Shown in pieces: positions 45,601 through 53,681 of a stretch of DNA of 64,000 nt. Positions within the stretch are counted from its first letter, which is position 1. Each line of letters begins with the position of its first letter. The translations under genes were made by a program, and so were the position numbers. The notes below the pieces were generated by a model. The model was not told the origin of the DNA, searched no databases, and worked only from the letters and a program-made list of their open reading frames with translations. This DNA is from Cellvibrionaceae bacterium (GTDB lineage: Bacteria > Pseudomonadota > Gammaproteobacteria > Pseudomonadales > Cellvibrionaceae), in NCBI GenBank assembly GCA_021151695.1, contig JAGKWU010000004.1, positions 310,001 through 374,000 of the forward strand, written 5' to 3'.

Positions 45601-46617
45601 TTATCGGGCTTCGGTGAGGCTCAGATAAACCAGCGTCTGGTTGAGCAGCTGATATGCCACCTCACCAAAGGTAATAGGCCCGGTGACATCGCGGGTCTTT
45701 TTACCTTCCAGTTCTGAGTAGAGGTAATTGAGGATACAGTTACACGAGAAAGAGATCTTGTCCGTCGCCGAACTGGGCAAGGCCTTTTCGAATCCATCAA
45801 TGTAATTGCCAACTGGCTTCGCAAACCTGTAACTCACTTCCGCAAACACGGGGGCATAAAGCGCCACCTTGTTCGACTCTACAGACTGGATACTCACGTT
45901 TACCATCACGCCCGAATAGTTAGCCACCAGCGGCAAACGCGTATCTATGTGATTGGTGCGAATGTAATCGGCAAGATTGGTGGGCTGACCATTCACCGTG
46001 CACTCGGCAACTTCAAAACCGGTGTTTTTGAATTTGATCTCGGCACCTTCACCTTGCTCAAACAGGTTCACTATGTTGATAGTGGCCAGCTGATTGGTTG
46101 GCAACGGGATATGCATGGCAACTGCCTGCTGATCCAGAAGCATGCCATTCAAGGGGCCAAAACCAATCTTGGCGCTGCGCTTGCCCAAATCATCCAGATG
46201 CACGCCCGAAATCCAACCAATAATCGGCGAAAAATACATATTGGGATAATCGGGTGCGTTTTGCGCGTAAGCCGCATGCACATTAGACATAGCCGGCAAA
46301 ATCACAATACTGAAACCGTGCTCGGGCGCTTCCTGAGCAATACGACTGATGGAATTGCCATCGTATAGGGAGATACGCGGTGCACGCGCCGGTGTAACGC
46401 CATTGATGGTATTGACGAAAATGTGGTTGCGATCAGCCTTACCGCCTTCCGCCGTCATGAAATAGGGGATAGTTCCCGCAATCCAGTTACCCGACGGCAA
46501 ACCGGTCAGCACGTCCTCATCGGCGGCTATGACCAGATATTCGCCCCGGTTAATTTTTTCGATCAATTCCTCACGATTGATCAATGCGCTGCTAATACTG
46601 ATGTTGGCATCCGCCAT
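45601..46617 (-). CDS. Protein of unknown function, 338 aa
   Basis: I do not recognise this protein with certainty. It has no signal peptide or membrane segment, so it should be cytoplasmic. Visible features: an N-terminal LIEKINRGEYLVIAADEDVL, a glycine-rich NWIAGTIPYFMTAEGG segment near residue 45-60, a HGFSIVILPAMSNVHAAYA block, and two Cys in FSCNCILN. It is a balanced, well-formed coding sequence. It shares orientation with the gene at 46688 (70 bp gap) and may form an operon with it. Some features recall substrate-sensing or FIST-like folds, but I would not assign one. Confidence 0.7.
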   Translation of the reverse strand: MADANISISSALINREELIEKINRGEYLVIAADEDVLTGLPSGNWIAGTIPYFMTAEGGKADRNHIFVNTINGVTPARAPRISLYDGNSISRIAQEAPEHGFSIVILPAMSNVHAAYAQNAPDYPNMYFSPIIGWISGVHLDDLGKRSAKIGFGPLNGMLLDQQAVAMHIPLPTNQLATINIVNLFEQGEGAEIKFKNTGFEVAECTVNGQPTNLADYIRTNHIDTRLPLVANYSGVMVNVSIQSVESNKVALYAPVFAEVSYRFAKPVGNYIDGFEKALPSSATDKISFSCNCILNYLYSELEGKKTRDVTGPITFGEVAYQLLNQTLVYLSLTEAR

Positions 46618-46687
46618 ACAAAACCTCTTTTTAAAATCTAAAACGTAAATATTCCTTGAATGAAGGGCTTTTTAATCTGCTTCAGAC

Positions 46688-47956
46688 TCAGGAATAACTG
46701 CTGTTCAACACCATACGATATTCACTTTCCATGAATCGCTGATTCTGCTTCATAAAATCGCGTACGCGTCGCGCCGCACTCAATTCCACCACCGGATCCG
46801 GGTTCATTAACAATTGTGAACGCAAATTGGCGAGCAGTAATTTATAGGCGATATGAGAGCTGGGGATAAAGGTGTCGTCTTTTAAAATACGTTGCCAGAT
46901 CTGATGCTTTTCATCGGGCAGGGTGTATTGCGCCTCTTCCGGTGCATGCATTAACTGGTTGATCAGCACCAATTCAGGACGTAACTGGCGCGCATTTTTT
47001 TTGAAAAACTCGCGCACAGAATTTAACACCAACAGGCGATGCTGGGCATCCACAGCGTGTTGAAAAGCATGGCGCGAACGCACCAGCAGCAGGTTAAGCG
47101 ATACATTAGTCGAGTTGAGATTGACCTTGCCGGAAATCAACTTCAACCAAATACCATTCTTAAGACCAGGCAACACCAACTTGCTAGCACTGGCCGCACG
47201 TTCTTCTACCACAGCCTTTTTCACTGAGAGCGCGCAGACCTGCTGATACTCAGCCTCAAGCGTAGGTGCATGAGAGATAAAGTATTTGCGCAACTCGTTG
47301 ATGGAATCCGAAATCAGTGTTTCATTTTGCGTGTCAAAAAAATTCAATTTCAGTTTTGACAAAAGCAAACGTAACGAAAACGCCTGGGTTTTCAAATGCA
47401 ATTTGTCCGTGATAATGCGTTCCCAGATAGGATCTATCTCGGTGGGCAAGCACGCCGGCAAACGATAGTTATCTGGCGCACGCTCAAGATCCTGAAGGAC
47501 CTCATCCACCACAGACTGCTCAACAACCAACTGTTGTGCAATCGCATCAGCGGCGAGGCCACGCTGGTTAAGCATGGCAACTTGCTGGCGTAATTGATGG
47601 GTGTAGTTGCGCCGCAAGTCACCAAGGAATGCCGGTTGCAGCAAAACTTCCCGCTCTATTCCAAGATTGCTGATAGTGCGATTGGCGTAGACACTGCTGA
47701 TATAGCAACTGTAATAGCCAAAGCTGGTATGTACCCAGCGCTTGGTATTTCCTGTGTGAGTGATGCCGGTTGCGGAAGCCTCACCATTTTTGGCAAAGAA
47801 GGAGAATTTCGGTTTTTCCTGAGCGTAATCCAGCTCAATTAAGATGCTCTTCCGTTTTTCATCGAGTACAACCTCCTGTATGGACCAAGGCGCTCTTATT
47901 CCTAAAAAGGCCTCAAAGAAACTCTTAGGTTGTGTTAGCACAAGGTGCTCCTTCAA
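46688..47956 (-). CDS. Protein with ISL3-like N-terminus, HTH and threefold internal repeat
   Basis: 422 aa, not a known enzyme. Residues 10-95 follow the layout of the ISL3 transposase N-terminus (FFEAFLGI, APWSIQEVVLDE, then TKRWVHTSFGYYSCYISSVY), but the zinc-binding CPxCG is replaced by FSFFAKNGE. Residues about 130-157 look like a helix-turn-helix (RGLAADAIAQQLVVEQSVVD). The rest is three repeats of about 70 residues, 170-240, 262-332 and 346-416, each starting LPxxxxxIW, with a central LLL and ending (P/E)-E-(Y/L)-x-x-(V/I). The DDE catalytic domain of transposases is missing. A domesticated DNA-binding protein is a reasonable guess, not shown. Confidence 0.7.
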   Translation of the reverse strand: MKEHLVLTQPKSFFEAFLGIRAPWSIQEVVLDEKRKSILIELDYAQEKPKFSFFAKNGEASATGITHTGNTKRWVHTSFGYYSCYISSVYANRTISNLGIEREVLLQPAFLGDLRRNYTHQLRQQVAMLNQRGLAADAIAQQLVVEQSVVDEVLQDLERAPDNYRLPACLPTEIDPIWERIITDKLHLKTQAFSLRLLLSKLKLNFFDTQNETLISDSINELRKYFISHAPTLEAEYQQVCALSVKKAVVEERAASASKLVLPGLKNGIWLKLISGKVNLNSTNVSLNLLLVRSRHAFQHAVDAQHRLLVLNSVREFFKKNARQLRPELVLINQLMHAPEEAQYTLPDEKHQIWQRILKDDTFIPSSHIAYKLLLANLRSQLLMNPDPVVELSAARRVRDFMKQNQRFMESEYRMVLNSSYS

Positions 47957-48431
47957 TCGCTAATTGTTTAACCTTGAGCAATTTCATGTCGTGTTGCAAA
48001 CATGCAATTCTCATTATTATTTTTTCAAATGGAGTAGCCACGCGCCCCAGCTTAAAAAGCAGCCAGCTGAAGATGAGCGACGCGCGGCGCAATTATGAAC
48101 ACAGCCGCGTTTATTTAATAGTCACTCAAATCGACTTCAAACAACTTTTGTCGCCTAAACAATCATTGTGTGAAATTTATTTTTGATTGATCACTTAAAA
48201 AAGTGACGTACTTCCTTTCGCAGCCAATATCCCCGTCTAATATTGTCGCGTTAATGTCAAGAAATAAGAGTGACGGTCAAGGAAGAGAAATTCGTTACGA
48301 CAGCATTAAATAGTCAGTCAAAAAAAATATGATTATTGTTCTGTCTAATAAGCAACAGTATGGAATAACTGCAGGTAACCGGGAAAATCAAGAAAAATTA
48401 CTTCACCATTTTTGTTTTATAAGGAAATCCC
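47957..48431. other. Divergent intergenic region
   Basis: 475 AT-rich bp between the repeat protein (-) and the small ORF/aldehyde dehydrogenase (+). It contains an inverted repeat TCACTT-AAAA-AAGTGA (48191-48206), a candidate operator. No gene is called. Confidence 0.5.
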
Positions 48432-48575
48432 ATGCAAGTTTTTGAATGCCGTGTAGATGCTTCATCACTCTCTTTTTTCCGCAAAACAAATTTCTTTTTC
48501 AATGGCCCACCCGGATGTTCTTACCAGCGCCCCGACGCCAATCCCCAATTCAGTACACATAACTGTCGCCGCTGA
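48432..48575 (+). CDS. Small ORF, 47 aa, possible peptide
   Basis: Starts MQVFECRVDASSL and ends STHNCRR, with three Cys, a Phe-rich middle (FFRKTNFFF) and a Pro/Gly turn (GPPGCSY). A strong ribosome site, AAGGA, lies 7 nt before the ATG, and the stop is 77 bp upstream of the acetaldehyde dehydrogenase start in the same direction. I recognise no family. It could be a small functional peptide, a modified-peptide precursor, or a chance frame in a leader. Confidence 0.4.
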   Translation: MQVFECRVDASSLSFFRKTNFFFNGPPGCSYQRPDANPQFSTHNCRR

Positions 48576-48652
48576 TTCACTTCGCCTTCGCTAGCTAAAT
48601 CGCGCTTGGCTTTTTATTTTTTAATTATTCATTTCATTATGAAGGATGAAGT

Positions 48653-49639
48653 ATGCAGTTTATTAAAAAATTCTTTACAGCTCCAAAGGCAACATCGATA
48701 CCACAACGTTTGAAAGTGGGCATATTGGGTACAGGTAAAATCGGTACAGACTTGTTAATTAAAGTGCAGCGTTCCAAGGTGTTGGAATGTGTTATTTTTG
48801 CAGGCCGCAATCTGGAATCACCCGGCATGCAACTGGCAGCGAAGCTGGGTGTGAAGGTTTCTGACGAGGGCATTAATGCTTTTCGCGACCAAAATAATTA
48901 TTGCGATATCGTTTTTGATGCGACGTCGGCAGCCAATCATCTGGAGCATGCCCCGGTATTTGATGCGCTGGGAATATTTGCGATAGATATGACACCCTCG
49001 CAAATTGGCGAGTGCTGCGTACCGGCCATCGGCCTGAATGAAATTGCCCATAACGGCAACATCAGCATGATCTCCTGCGGTGGACAAAGTTCAATCCCTA
49101 TTGCCCATGTATTGGCCAATGTGATCCCTGCGATTACACAAATTGAAGTGCGCTCCACTGTGTCGGCCAATTCCGTTGGCCCAGGCACTCTCGCCAATAT
49201 CGATGAATATTATTGCAACACCAGCGCGGGCCTGCAGAAGTACACTGGCCTGAATAATTTTTTAGTGGATTTGCAAGTGGATGAAGTGAATCTGGAAACA
49301 CGTATGTTTACATCTATTATTGCGCGCACAGATTTCACCGATCTGAATGCACTGCGCGCGCCACTGTTGGCAATGATAGAAAAAGTTCAGGCTTATGTGC
49401 CCGGCTATAAACTTGAGGCAGTGCCTGTACGTGAGGCCGACGGCATAAGGGTGGATATCAGTGTTGAAGGACTGGGTGATTATTTGCCCAAATACGCAGG
49501 CAATCTGGACATTATCAATTGCGCTGCCATAGCGGTTGCAGAGGAATATGCCCAATCGAAACTCTATGCACAAAAAGTCGTGCAGGAAGAGCGTCAACAG
49601 GAAGTTGCGTTAGGTCAATTGGAAGTGAGGCTGGGCTAA
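48653..49639 (+). CDS. Acetaldehyde dehydrogenase (acylating)
   Basis: 328-aa enzyme of the MhpF/DmpF/BphJ family, converting acetaldehyde, NAD and CoA to acetyl-CoA. The Rossmann start is KVGILGTGKIGTDLLIKVQ and the catalytic Cys lies in ISCGGQSSIPIAH; VRSTVSANSVGPGT and the C-terminal GLGDYLPKYAGNLDIINCAA are conserved. There is an N-terminal extension of about 18 residues. Normally it channels acetaldehyde from a 4-hydroxy-2-oxovalerate aldolase, but neither aldolase nor aromatic catabolic genes are here. GAAGGATGA precedes the ATG. Confidence 0.9.
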   Translation: MQFIKKFFTAPKATSIPQRLKVGILGTGKIGTDLLIKVQRSKVLECVIFAGRNLESPGMQLAAKLGVKVSDEGINAFRDQNNYCDIVFDATSAANHLEHAPVFDALGIFAIDMTPSQIGECCVPAIGLNEIAHNGNISMISCGGQSSIPIAHVLANVIPAITQIEVRSTVSANSVGPGTLANIDEYYCNTSAGLQKYTGLNNFLVDLQVDEVNLETRMFTSIIARTDFTDLNALRAPLLAMIEKVQAYVPGYKLEAVPVREADGIRVDISVEGLGDYLPKYAGNLDIINCAAIAVAEEYAQSKLYAQKVVQEERQQEVALGQLEVRLG

Positions 49640-49652
49640 TTCACCCTGCCAA

Positions 49653-49686
49653 TAAAAAAGCCGATGCGTTCTTCATCGGCTTTTTA
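49653..49686. terminator. Terminator after acetaldehyde dehydrogenase
   Basis: 12-bp stem (AAAAAGCCGATG with CATCGGCTTTTT) around a 7-nt loop, with A and T runs on both sides; usable by the dehydrogenase gene and the convergent rlmI gene. Confidence 0.88.
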
Positions 49687-49710
49687 TGTTGAGCATTTAA
49701 CAATGAAAAA

Positions 49711-50904
49711 CTACGCGAGATAAACCCGCGCAAATACCGCTTTCAAATAATCTGTTTCCGGAATAGCAGGATGCACAGGATGATCGGGCCCCTGCCCGCC
49801 TTGGCCAATGATCTGCACGTGACGATCCAAATGGCGACCGGCAGCGCGCACAATTTCTACCAAGGTATCTTTGCCTAAATGCATGGAGCAGGAACCTGCC
49901 ACCAATAAACCATCACGCCCCAATAAACGCATACCCAATTCGTTGATGTGACGATAAGCAGCTTCGCCATTCTTTTGGTCTTTGCGTTTTTTGATAAAAG
50001 CCGGCGGATCGAGAATAACAATGTCGAAACGTTCGTCTTCAGCGATTAAATGCTTGAGCACTTCTACGGCTTTGCCTTCAAAGCAGGTGATCTTGTCTTC
50101 AACGCCATTGAGCACCGCGTTTTTTTCTACCCAATCCAACGCCGACTCTGACAAATCCACACAGTAAACTTCACTGGCACCAGCAACGGCAGCCTGCACG
50201 CCCCAGCCGCCTATATAGGAGAAAACATCCAGCACGCGCTTACCTTGCACATACTGTTGAAGTTGTGCGCGATTGATGCGGTGATCGTAGAACCAACCTG
50301 TCTTCTGACCGCCGTGTACCGGGGCGAGAAAGCGAGTGCCGTTTTCTACCAATTCCACCGCTTCAGGCACTTCACCATAGGCAACTTCGGTGTATTCGGG
50401 CAAACCTTCGAGCGCACGCGCGCTGTGATCGTTGGCGAGCAAAATGCCCGCCGGTTTTATCACCTGCACCAAAGCATCCACTATGTCTTGCTTGACCAGC
50501 TCCATACCGGCGCTGGCAATTTGCACCACCAGGTAATCGCCAAAGCGATCCACCACCAGACCCGGCAATAAATCGGAGTCACCATAGACCAGACGGTAAA
50601 AAGGTTCGTCAAACGTGAGTTCACGCAGGGCCAATGCCTGCTTGAAGCGATGCACCAGCAGGGATTTGTTGAGTGGGTGCTTTTCGTCGCGATTGATAAT
50701 GCGGCCGCAAATCAGCCCTTCAGGATTCATCAAGGCGATACCCAGCGGCTTGCCGGTGTGGGTAGTCACCAACACTTGCTCGCCCATCTTGAACTGCTTG
50801 AGCGGCGAGCGCTCGACGTCGACTTCGTTGCTGTAGATCCAGAGATGGCCGAGCTTTAAGCGGCGGTCAGCCTGGGATTTTAAAATGAGAACTGGTAGCG
50901 ACAT
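49711..50904 (-). CDS. rlmI: 23S rRNA m5C1962 methyltransferase
   Basis: 397-aa SAM-dependent methyltransferase with N-terminal PUA domain (about 1-75, SQADRRLKLGHLWIYSNEV), a central EEHD-like domain and a C-terminal Rossmann methyltransferase domain with VLDVFSYIGGWGVQAA (SAM motif) and VILDPPAFIKKRKDQ. The catalytic Cys is in AGSCSMHL. The start at 50904 (MSLPVLI) has GGAAT upstream; an in-frame ATG at 50916 is less likely. YccW is an older name. Confidence 0.92.
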   Translation of the reverse strand: MSLPVLILKSQADRRLKLGHLWIYSNEVDVERSPLKQFKMGEQVLVTTHTGKPLGIALMNPEGLICGRIINRDEKHPLNKSLLVHRFKQALALRELTFDEPFYRLVYGDSDLLPGLVVDRFGDYLVVQIASAGMELVKQDIVDALVQVIKPAGILLANDHSARALEGLPEYTEVAYGEVPEAVELVENGTRFLAPVHGGQKTGWFYDHRINRAQLQQYVQGKRVLDVFSYIGGWGVQAAVAGASEVYCVDLSESALDWVEKNAVLNGVEDKITCFEGKAVEVLKHLIAEDERFDIVILDPPAFIKKRKDQKNGEAAYRHINELGMRLLGRDGLLVAGSCSMHLGKDTLVEIVRAAGRHLDRHVQIIGQGGQGPDHPVHPAIPETDYLKAVFARVYLA

Positions 50905-51156
50905 TTGGCATTCCATAAGAGCGAATAGGTGCGGGATAGGGCAAGAAATTGAAAAAGCGGCGAATTATACCGGATTTGCCCCGCCCGCGGCCGTTGAATG
51001 GATTGACTTTACGCAAGCCGGCGATTTATGTTTGCCAGCCTTCCAACACGCTGTGGAAGCGCTAAAACAATAATAATCAACCAACGATAAAACGCGGCTT
51101 ACCGCTTGCCGAATACTAACAACAAGCCTGCTCCAGGTTTTAGCAGAATCGCCAAC

Positions 51157-53022
51157 ATGACCCATACCATTACGTCCCCTGCGCCCGCTTTTTACCCGGC
51201 GCAACCATTGCTCAGCAACGCTCAACTTCTGCAGGTTTATTTGAGCCTGGCCATCATCGCCAATTTCGCCTGCCTGTTTTTTAACGGCTACCCGGCCGAC
51301 CTGGGTTACTGGCACCACTGGATCAACCAGCTAAGTACACGCGGTTATCTGTCGTTTGATGCCAATTATCCGCCCATGTATATCCACTGGATTTTTGCGG
51401 TCAGCAAATTGATGCCAGCTCTGGGGGCTGCTATTGAAAACAATATGCTGTTCAAGTTTCTGCTGGAGATTCCCACCCTGCTGTGCCACTTGGCCGTCGT
51501 GGGCATGGTGAATGCAGTTCTCAACTGCAATAGCGTCACCCGCAACCAACGGCATTGTGTTTTGGCGCTCACAGCCTTAAACCCGGCCATTTTGTTTAAC
51601 GGGCCGATTTGGGGCCAAGTGGATTTGATTCCGGTAACTTTTGGCATGGCGGCGCTGCTTGCCCACTTCTCCCAGCGGTTGAAGATCTTTTGCGTACCTC
51701 TTTATATGCTGGCGATCCTGACCAAGTTCCAGATGATTTGCTTTGCACCTGTGATGGGTATTTTGTTTTTCCGCCAAATCAAAATTCATTTGCTCGGGGT
51801 GCTGTTGGGCGCGCTGGTCGTTGTCGCTGCCTTTGCCCCCTTTATCTACCACCATCAATTTGTGCAGTACTTCAAGCAGGCCTATATCAGTACGCTGGGT
51901 GAATACGCCTATACCACACTCAATGCTGCCAACCTCTGGATGATCATCACCGGCAACGTCGCACCCGACGACCATGTGATGTTGCGTCTTTACCAGGGCA
52001 CGCGCTATGCCATTAACATCAACGCCAAACATTTTGGAATGGGATTGTTTGCGCTGGTATCGCTGATTGTGTTTGTGCGCGGTCTGGCCGAGCAAATCGG
52101 CAAGCGTCGTCGCCTGAAGGCCGGAATAGCAGCCGAGGGAACAGCCGGGGAAGCTGGTAATATTTTGTTCTACGCACTTATCTGCTCCGCCGCGTTTTTC
52201 ACTTTGTTGCCCGCCATGCACGAGCGCTATCTGTTCCCCGCGGTGATTGCCGGCCTGGTTTATGCGGCGAGCAATCCCACTCGCCTGGTATATGCAGTGC
52301 TGATCACCATCGTCTGCTGCTCCAATATGGTGTTAATTAATGGCATCAATGGATCCGATATTTGGTTGGGGCTATCGAGCATTATGGTATTCACCCTGTG
52401 CTTTGCCATGGTGGAGTTTTTTGCCGGTCGCCCGCTGTTTATCTTCCTGAGCGATATGCTCATGCGCCTCGCGCGCCTGCGTTGGTTGGGGCTGTGGGTA
52501 CTGTTAGTGAGCGGCTGGACAATGACATCCATACTCGCCAACCACTACCGTATCCTTGAGGTGGAATTGGCCGATAACCAGCGCTTGCTCACGGAGATGC
52601 CCATAGCTTCTGGCTACCAAACCCACGGTTCGCTGCAGATCAACAAGAGTTACGACAGCCATCCGCTTTCCATTGGTACCCAGCGCTACGCCAATGGACT
52701 GGGCACCCACACCCTGTCCAATATCAGCTACCAATTGCCCGAAGGCGCCACCCGTTTCAGTTTTAAATTTGGTGTAGACGATGAGGTTGGTAGCGCCGAT
52801 ATGCAGTTCTCCGTTTGGGCCGACGGTAAACTCTTGTGGAAATCCGAGGTGTACCACGGTTTTGAGACAGACGATAAAACCGTGGAGCTGAGTGTGGTGG
52901 GTGTTAAAGAGCTGCTGTTGCGCGTTGAGCCAGTGACGGATATGCAGTTTGACCACGCAGACTGGATCAACCCCATCATTACTTTTGATCACCCAGTTGC
53001 TGAAAAAGCTGTCCAGAAATAA
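51157..53022 (+). CDS. GT-C-type mannosyltransferase-like membrane protein with NPCBM domain
   Basis: 621 aa. About 11-12 membrane helices to residue 465 carry GT-C marks: FDANYPPMYIHWIF near the first loop and FNGPIWGQVDLIPVTFG, where the WGQxD pattern matches polyprenyl-phosphate-mannose-dependent mannosyltransferases. The C-terminal 150 residues form an NPCBM/NEW2-type carbohydrate-binding module (YANGLGTHTLSNISY, FSFKFGVDDEVGSADMQFSV). This module normally occurs in glycosidases. The start at 51157 is chosen because the upstream frame lacks a ribosome site. A terminator follows. Confidence 0.8.
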   Translation: MTHTITSPAPAFYPAQPLLSNAQLLQVYLSLAIIANFACLFFNGYPADLGYWHHWINQLSTRGYLSFDANYPPMYIHWIFAVSKLMPALGAAIENNMLFKFLLEIPTLLCHLAVVGMVNAVLNCNSVTRNQRHCVLALTALNPAILFNGPIWGQVDLIPVTFGMAALLAHFSQRLKIFCVPLYMLAILTKFQMICFAPVMGILFFRQIKIHLLGVLLGALVVVAAFAPFIYHHQFVQYFKQAYISTLGEYAYTTLNAANLWMIITGNVAPDDHVMLRLYQGTRYAININAKHFGMGLFALVSLIVFVRGLAEQIGKRRRLKAGIAAEGTAGEAGNILFYALICSAAFFTLLPAMHERYLFPAVIAGLVYAASNPTRLVYAVLITIVCCSNMVLINGINGSDIWLGLSSIMVFTLCFAMVEFFAGRPLFIFLSDMLMRLARLRWLGLWVLLVSGWTMTSILANHYRILEVELADNQRLLTEMPIASGYQTHGSLQINKSYDSHPLSIGTQRYANGLGTHTLSNISYQLPEGATRFSFKFGVDDEVGSADMQFSVWADGKLLWKSEVYHGFETDDKTVELSVVGVKELLLRVEPVTDMQFDHADWINPIITFDHPVAEKAVQK

Positions 53023-53035
53023 TATGCATTACCCA

Positions 53036-53067
53036 TAAAAAAACCGCTCGATGAGCGGTTTTTTTAT
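53036..53067. terminator. Bidirectional terminator
   Basis: AAACCGCTC paired with GAGCGGTTT around GAT, with A and T runs; between the GT-C/NPCBM gene and the convergent lipoprotein gene. Confidence 0.9.
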
Positions 53068-53077
53068 GGGAGACACA

Positions 53078-53542
53078 TTACTTGGTCAGCTTTACCGGTA
53101 GCGTCTGTTTCTGACCGAACTTTTTGCGATCCTCTTCTGTTGCCCCCTCTTTGCATTCGCCTTTTACCCAGAGGTTAAAGCGCGATGCACTCGAATCTAT
53201 CTCCAGAAACCCCTCACGGCAATAACCCATTTGCTCAACCACATATCCGGCATTTTCGTGCAACCGCCCGGTGGTCTCGCGACCAATATCAACACCTCTG
53301 CCACCAGGTCCGTCAGGGCGACCACCGCGCTCTACCCGCACATCGGAGGGCATGCGATCTTCCGGCAAGCGCAAACGGTAGATAAACATCTTGCTGGTGT
53401 TGGGCAGGATCTCAATCTCCAGCGTCTCGTCCAAGGATGAACCCGTGTAATTACGACCGGGACTACTGCAGGCAAACAACACAGCACTGGCAACCGCGAG
53501 GAGCATCCAGCGACCGGCGGCGGCTTTTGATAAAACGGGCAT
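53078..53542 (-). CDS. Small lipoprotein of unknown function
   Basis: 154-aa lipoprotein; lipobox LFAC at about residues 22-25. The mature part begins SSPGRNYTGSSLDETLEIEI and has a Gly/Arg-rich middle (RGGRPDGPGGRG) that may be disordered. Two Cys (MGYCREG, KGECKEG) could form a disulfide. No family recognised. Located beside the divergent FlgT-like gene and facing the GT-C gene. Confidence 0.75.
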   Translation of the reverse strand: MPVLSKAAAGRWMLLAVASAVLFACSSPGRNYTGSSLDETLEIEILPNTSKMFIYRLRLPEDRMPSDVRVERGGRPDGPGGRGVDIGRETTGRLHENAGYVVEQMGYCREGFLEIDSSASRFNLWVKGECKEGATEEDRKKFGQKQTLPVKLTK

Positions 53543-53681
53543 AGCATCTCCTGTTTTTATAGGTCATGAGATTGGCAAAAATTAGACTTAAGCTGGCCGC
53601 CAACTGGCCGATAAGTGTGTTAGTGGCGCTTGCGCCTAGACACCTGTTTCCTCAATGAATTCAATCGGGCTGGAGTTTGTC

